A stretch of DNA of 49,410 nt from Methylomonas koyamae (GTDB taxonomy: Bacteria > Pseudomonadota > Gammaproteobacteria > Methylococcales > Methylomonadaceae). Of the stretch, positions 48,541 through 49,410 are shown in pieces. Both the position numbers and the translations under genes were made by a program. The stretch lies in NCBI GenBank assembly GCA_945877625.1, contig CAMCSF010000002.1, positions 1-49,410 of the forward strand, written 5' to 3'. Each line of letters begins with the position of its first letter. Within the stretch, counting starts at the first letter, position 1. The notes under the pieces were generated by a model, which made no database searches, was not told the origin of the DNA, and saw only the letters and a list, made by a program, of their open reading frames with translations.

Positions 48541-49410
48541 TTAAAACAAACCGCTAATCACGCCATCATCACTAATATCAATTCGCTCAGCGGCAGGGAT
48601 TTTAGGCAAACCTGGCATAGTCATCATATCGCCAGCAATAGCAACAATAAATCCAGCGCCATTGGCTAATCGCACTTCGCTAATTTCGACAGTATGACCA
48701 GATGGCGCGCCTTTGGCATTAGGATTGGTTGAAAATGACATCTGAGTTTTTGCCATACAAATCGGGAAATGACCGTAATTGGCTTGCAAAGCTTTAATCT
48801 CGCTCAACACTTTTGGGCTGGCCGAAACTTTAGCTGCACCGTATAACTTCGTCGCAATCGCTTCGATTTTGCCCAAAAGCGGCAATTCATCGTCATACAC
48901 ATAGCTAAAGCCCGGTTCGCGGTGGTCAACGATGTCTAAAACTGCTTGTGCTAATTGTTCTGCACCAGCGCCGCCATGTGCCCAATGTTTAGACACCACG
49001 CATTTTGCGCCTAAGGCTTCACATTTTTGCTGTAACAAAGCAATTTCGGCATCGCTGTCAAAACTGAAATGGTTAATACAAACCACACAAGGCAAACCGT
49101 AATGGTTGGTGATATTGCTGAGGTGGCGTTCTAAATTAGCAAAACCGGTTTCTAAAGCTTCGAGGTTTTCAACATTTAACCCATCTTTGGCAACGCCACC
49201 GTGGAATTTCAAGGCTCTCACGGTCGCAACTAAGACTACCGCTGATGGTTTTAAACCTGACATCCGGCACTTAATGTCCAGAAACTTCTCTGCACCTAAA
49301 TCAGCGCCAAAACCGGCTTCAGTGACAGCATAATCCGCTAGTTTCAACGCAGTTTTGGTGGCGGTAACGGTATTGCAACCGTGAGCGATATTAGCAAACG
49401 GCCCGCCGTG
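48541..49410 (-). CDS. fhs: Formate-tetrahydrofolate ligase, C-terminal part (5' end beyond window)
   Basis: [49 protein letters not shown]...; frame open to the right edge. Confidence 0.95.
   Translation of the reverse strand, partial: HGGPFANIAHGCNTVTATKTALKLADYAVTEAGFGADLGAEKFLDIKCRMSGLKPSAVVLVATVRALKFHGGVAKDGLNVENLEALETGFANLERHLSNITNHYGLPCVVCINHFSFDSDAEIALLQQKCEALGAKCVVSKHWAHGGAGAEQLAQAVLDIVDHREPGFSYVYDDELPLLGKIEAIATKLYGAAKVSASPKVLSEIKALQANYGHFPICMAKTQMSFSTNPNAKGAPSGHTVEISEVRLANGAGFIVAIAGDMMTMPGLPKIPAAERIDISDDGVISGLF

Noticed and set aside
1-49410. CRISPR array, tRNA/rRNA genes, intact IS elements or prophage genes.
   Set aside because: No regularly spaced direct repeats, cloverleaf-like segments, transposase or phage proteins were recognised by eye; tRNAscan/minced were not available to confirm.

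Overview
The 49.4 kb window is gene-dense. It looks like chromosome from a gammaproteobacterium, and gene content (fhs, oadGAB, pntAB, pta/ackA, SmbP-like protein) hints at a methylotroph/methanotroph; that assignment is inference only. Housekeeping loci: rpiA, bamE, fur, lolC/E-lolD, ackA/pta, pntAB, gcvR-like/bcp, oadGAB and the C-terminal part of fhs (cut by the right edge). Accessory loci: (i) a probable synthase-dependent exopolysaccharide locus at about 4.0-14.8 kb, with a TviB-type UDP-sugar dehydrogenase, a HasA/NodC-like GT2, a translationally coupled degenerate (probably inactive) polysaccharide-deacetylase-fold protein, an orphan secreted protein, an intact multidomain deacetylase with duplicated C-terminal modules, and two ConA-like secreted proteins; (ii) a pgaBCD locus with no recognisable pgaA; (iii) a fecI-fecR-TonB receptor-PepSY module; (iv) a parDE toxin-antitoxin pair whose toxin gene overlaps the PepSY gene tail-to-tail; (v) an RND efflux trio. 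Intergenic DNA carries several families of REP/MITE-like palindromes and one coding remnant (DUF1640-like). No CRISPR array, rRNA, tRNA or complete IS element was recognised. The best candidate for an undescribed system is the 4.0-14.8 kb polysaccharide locus. All product names come from motif recognition by eye; no database search was run.
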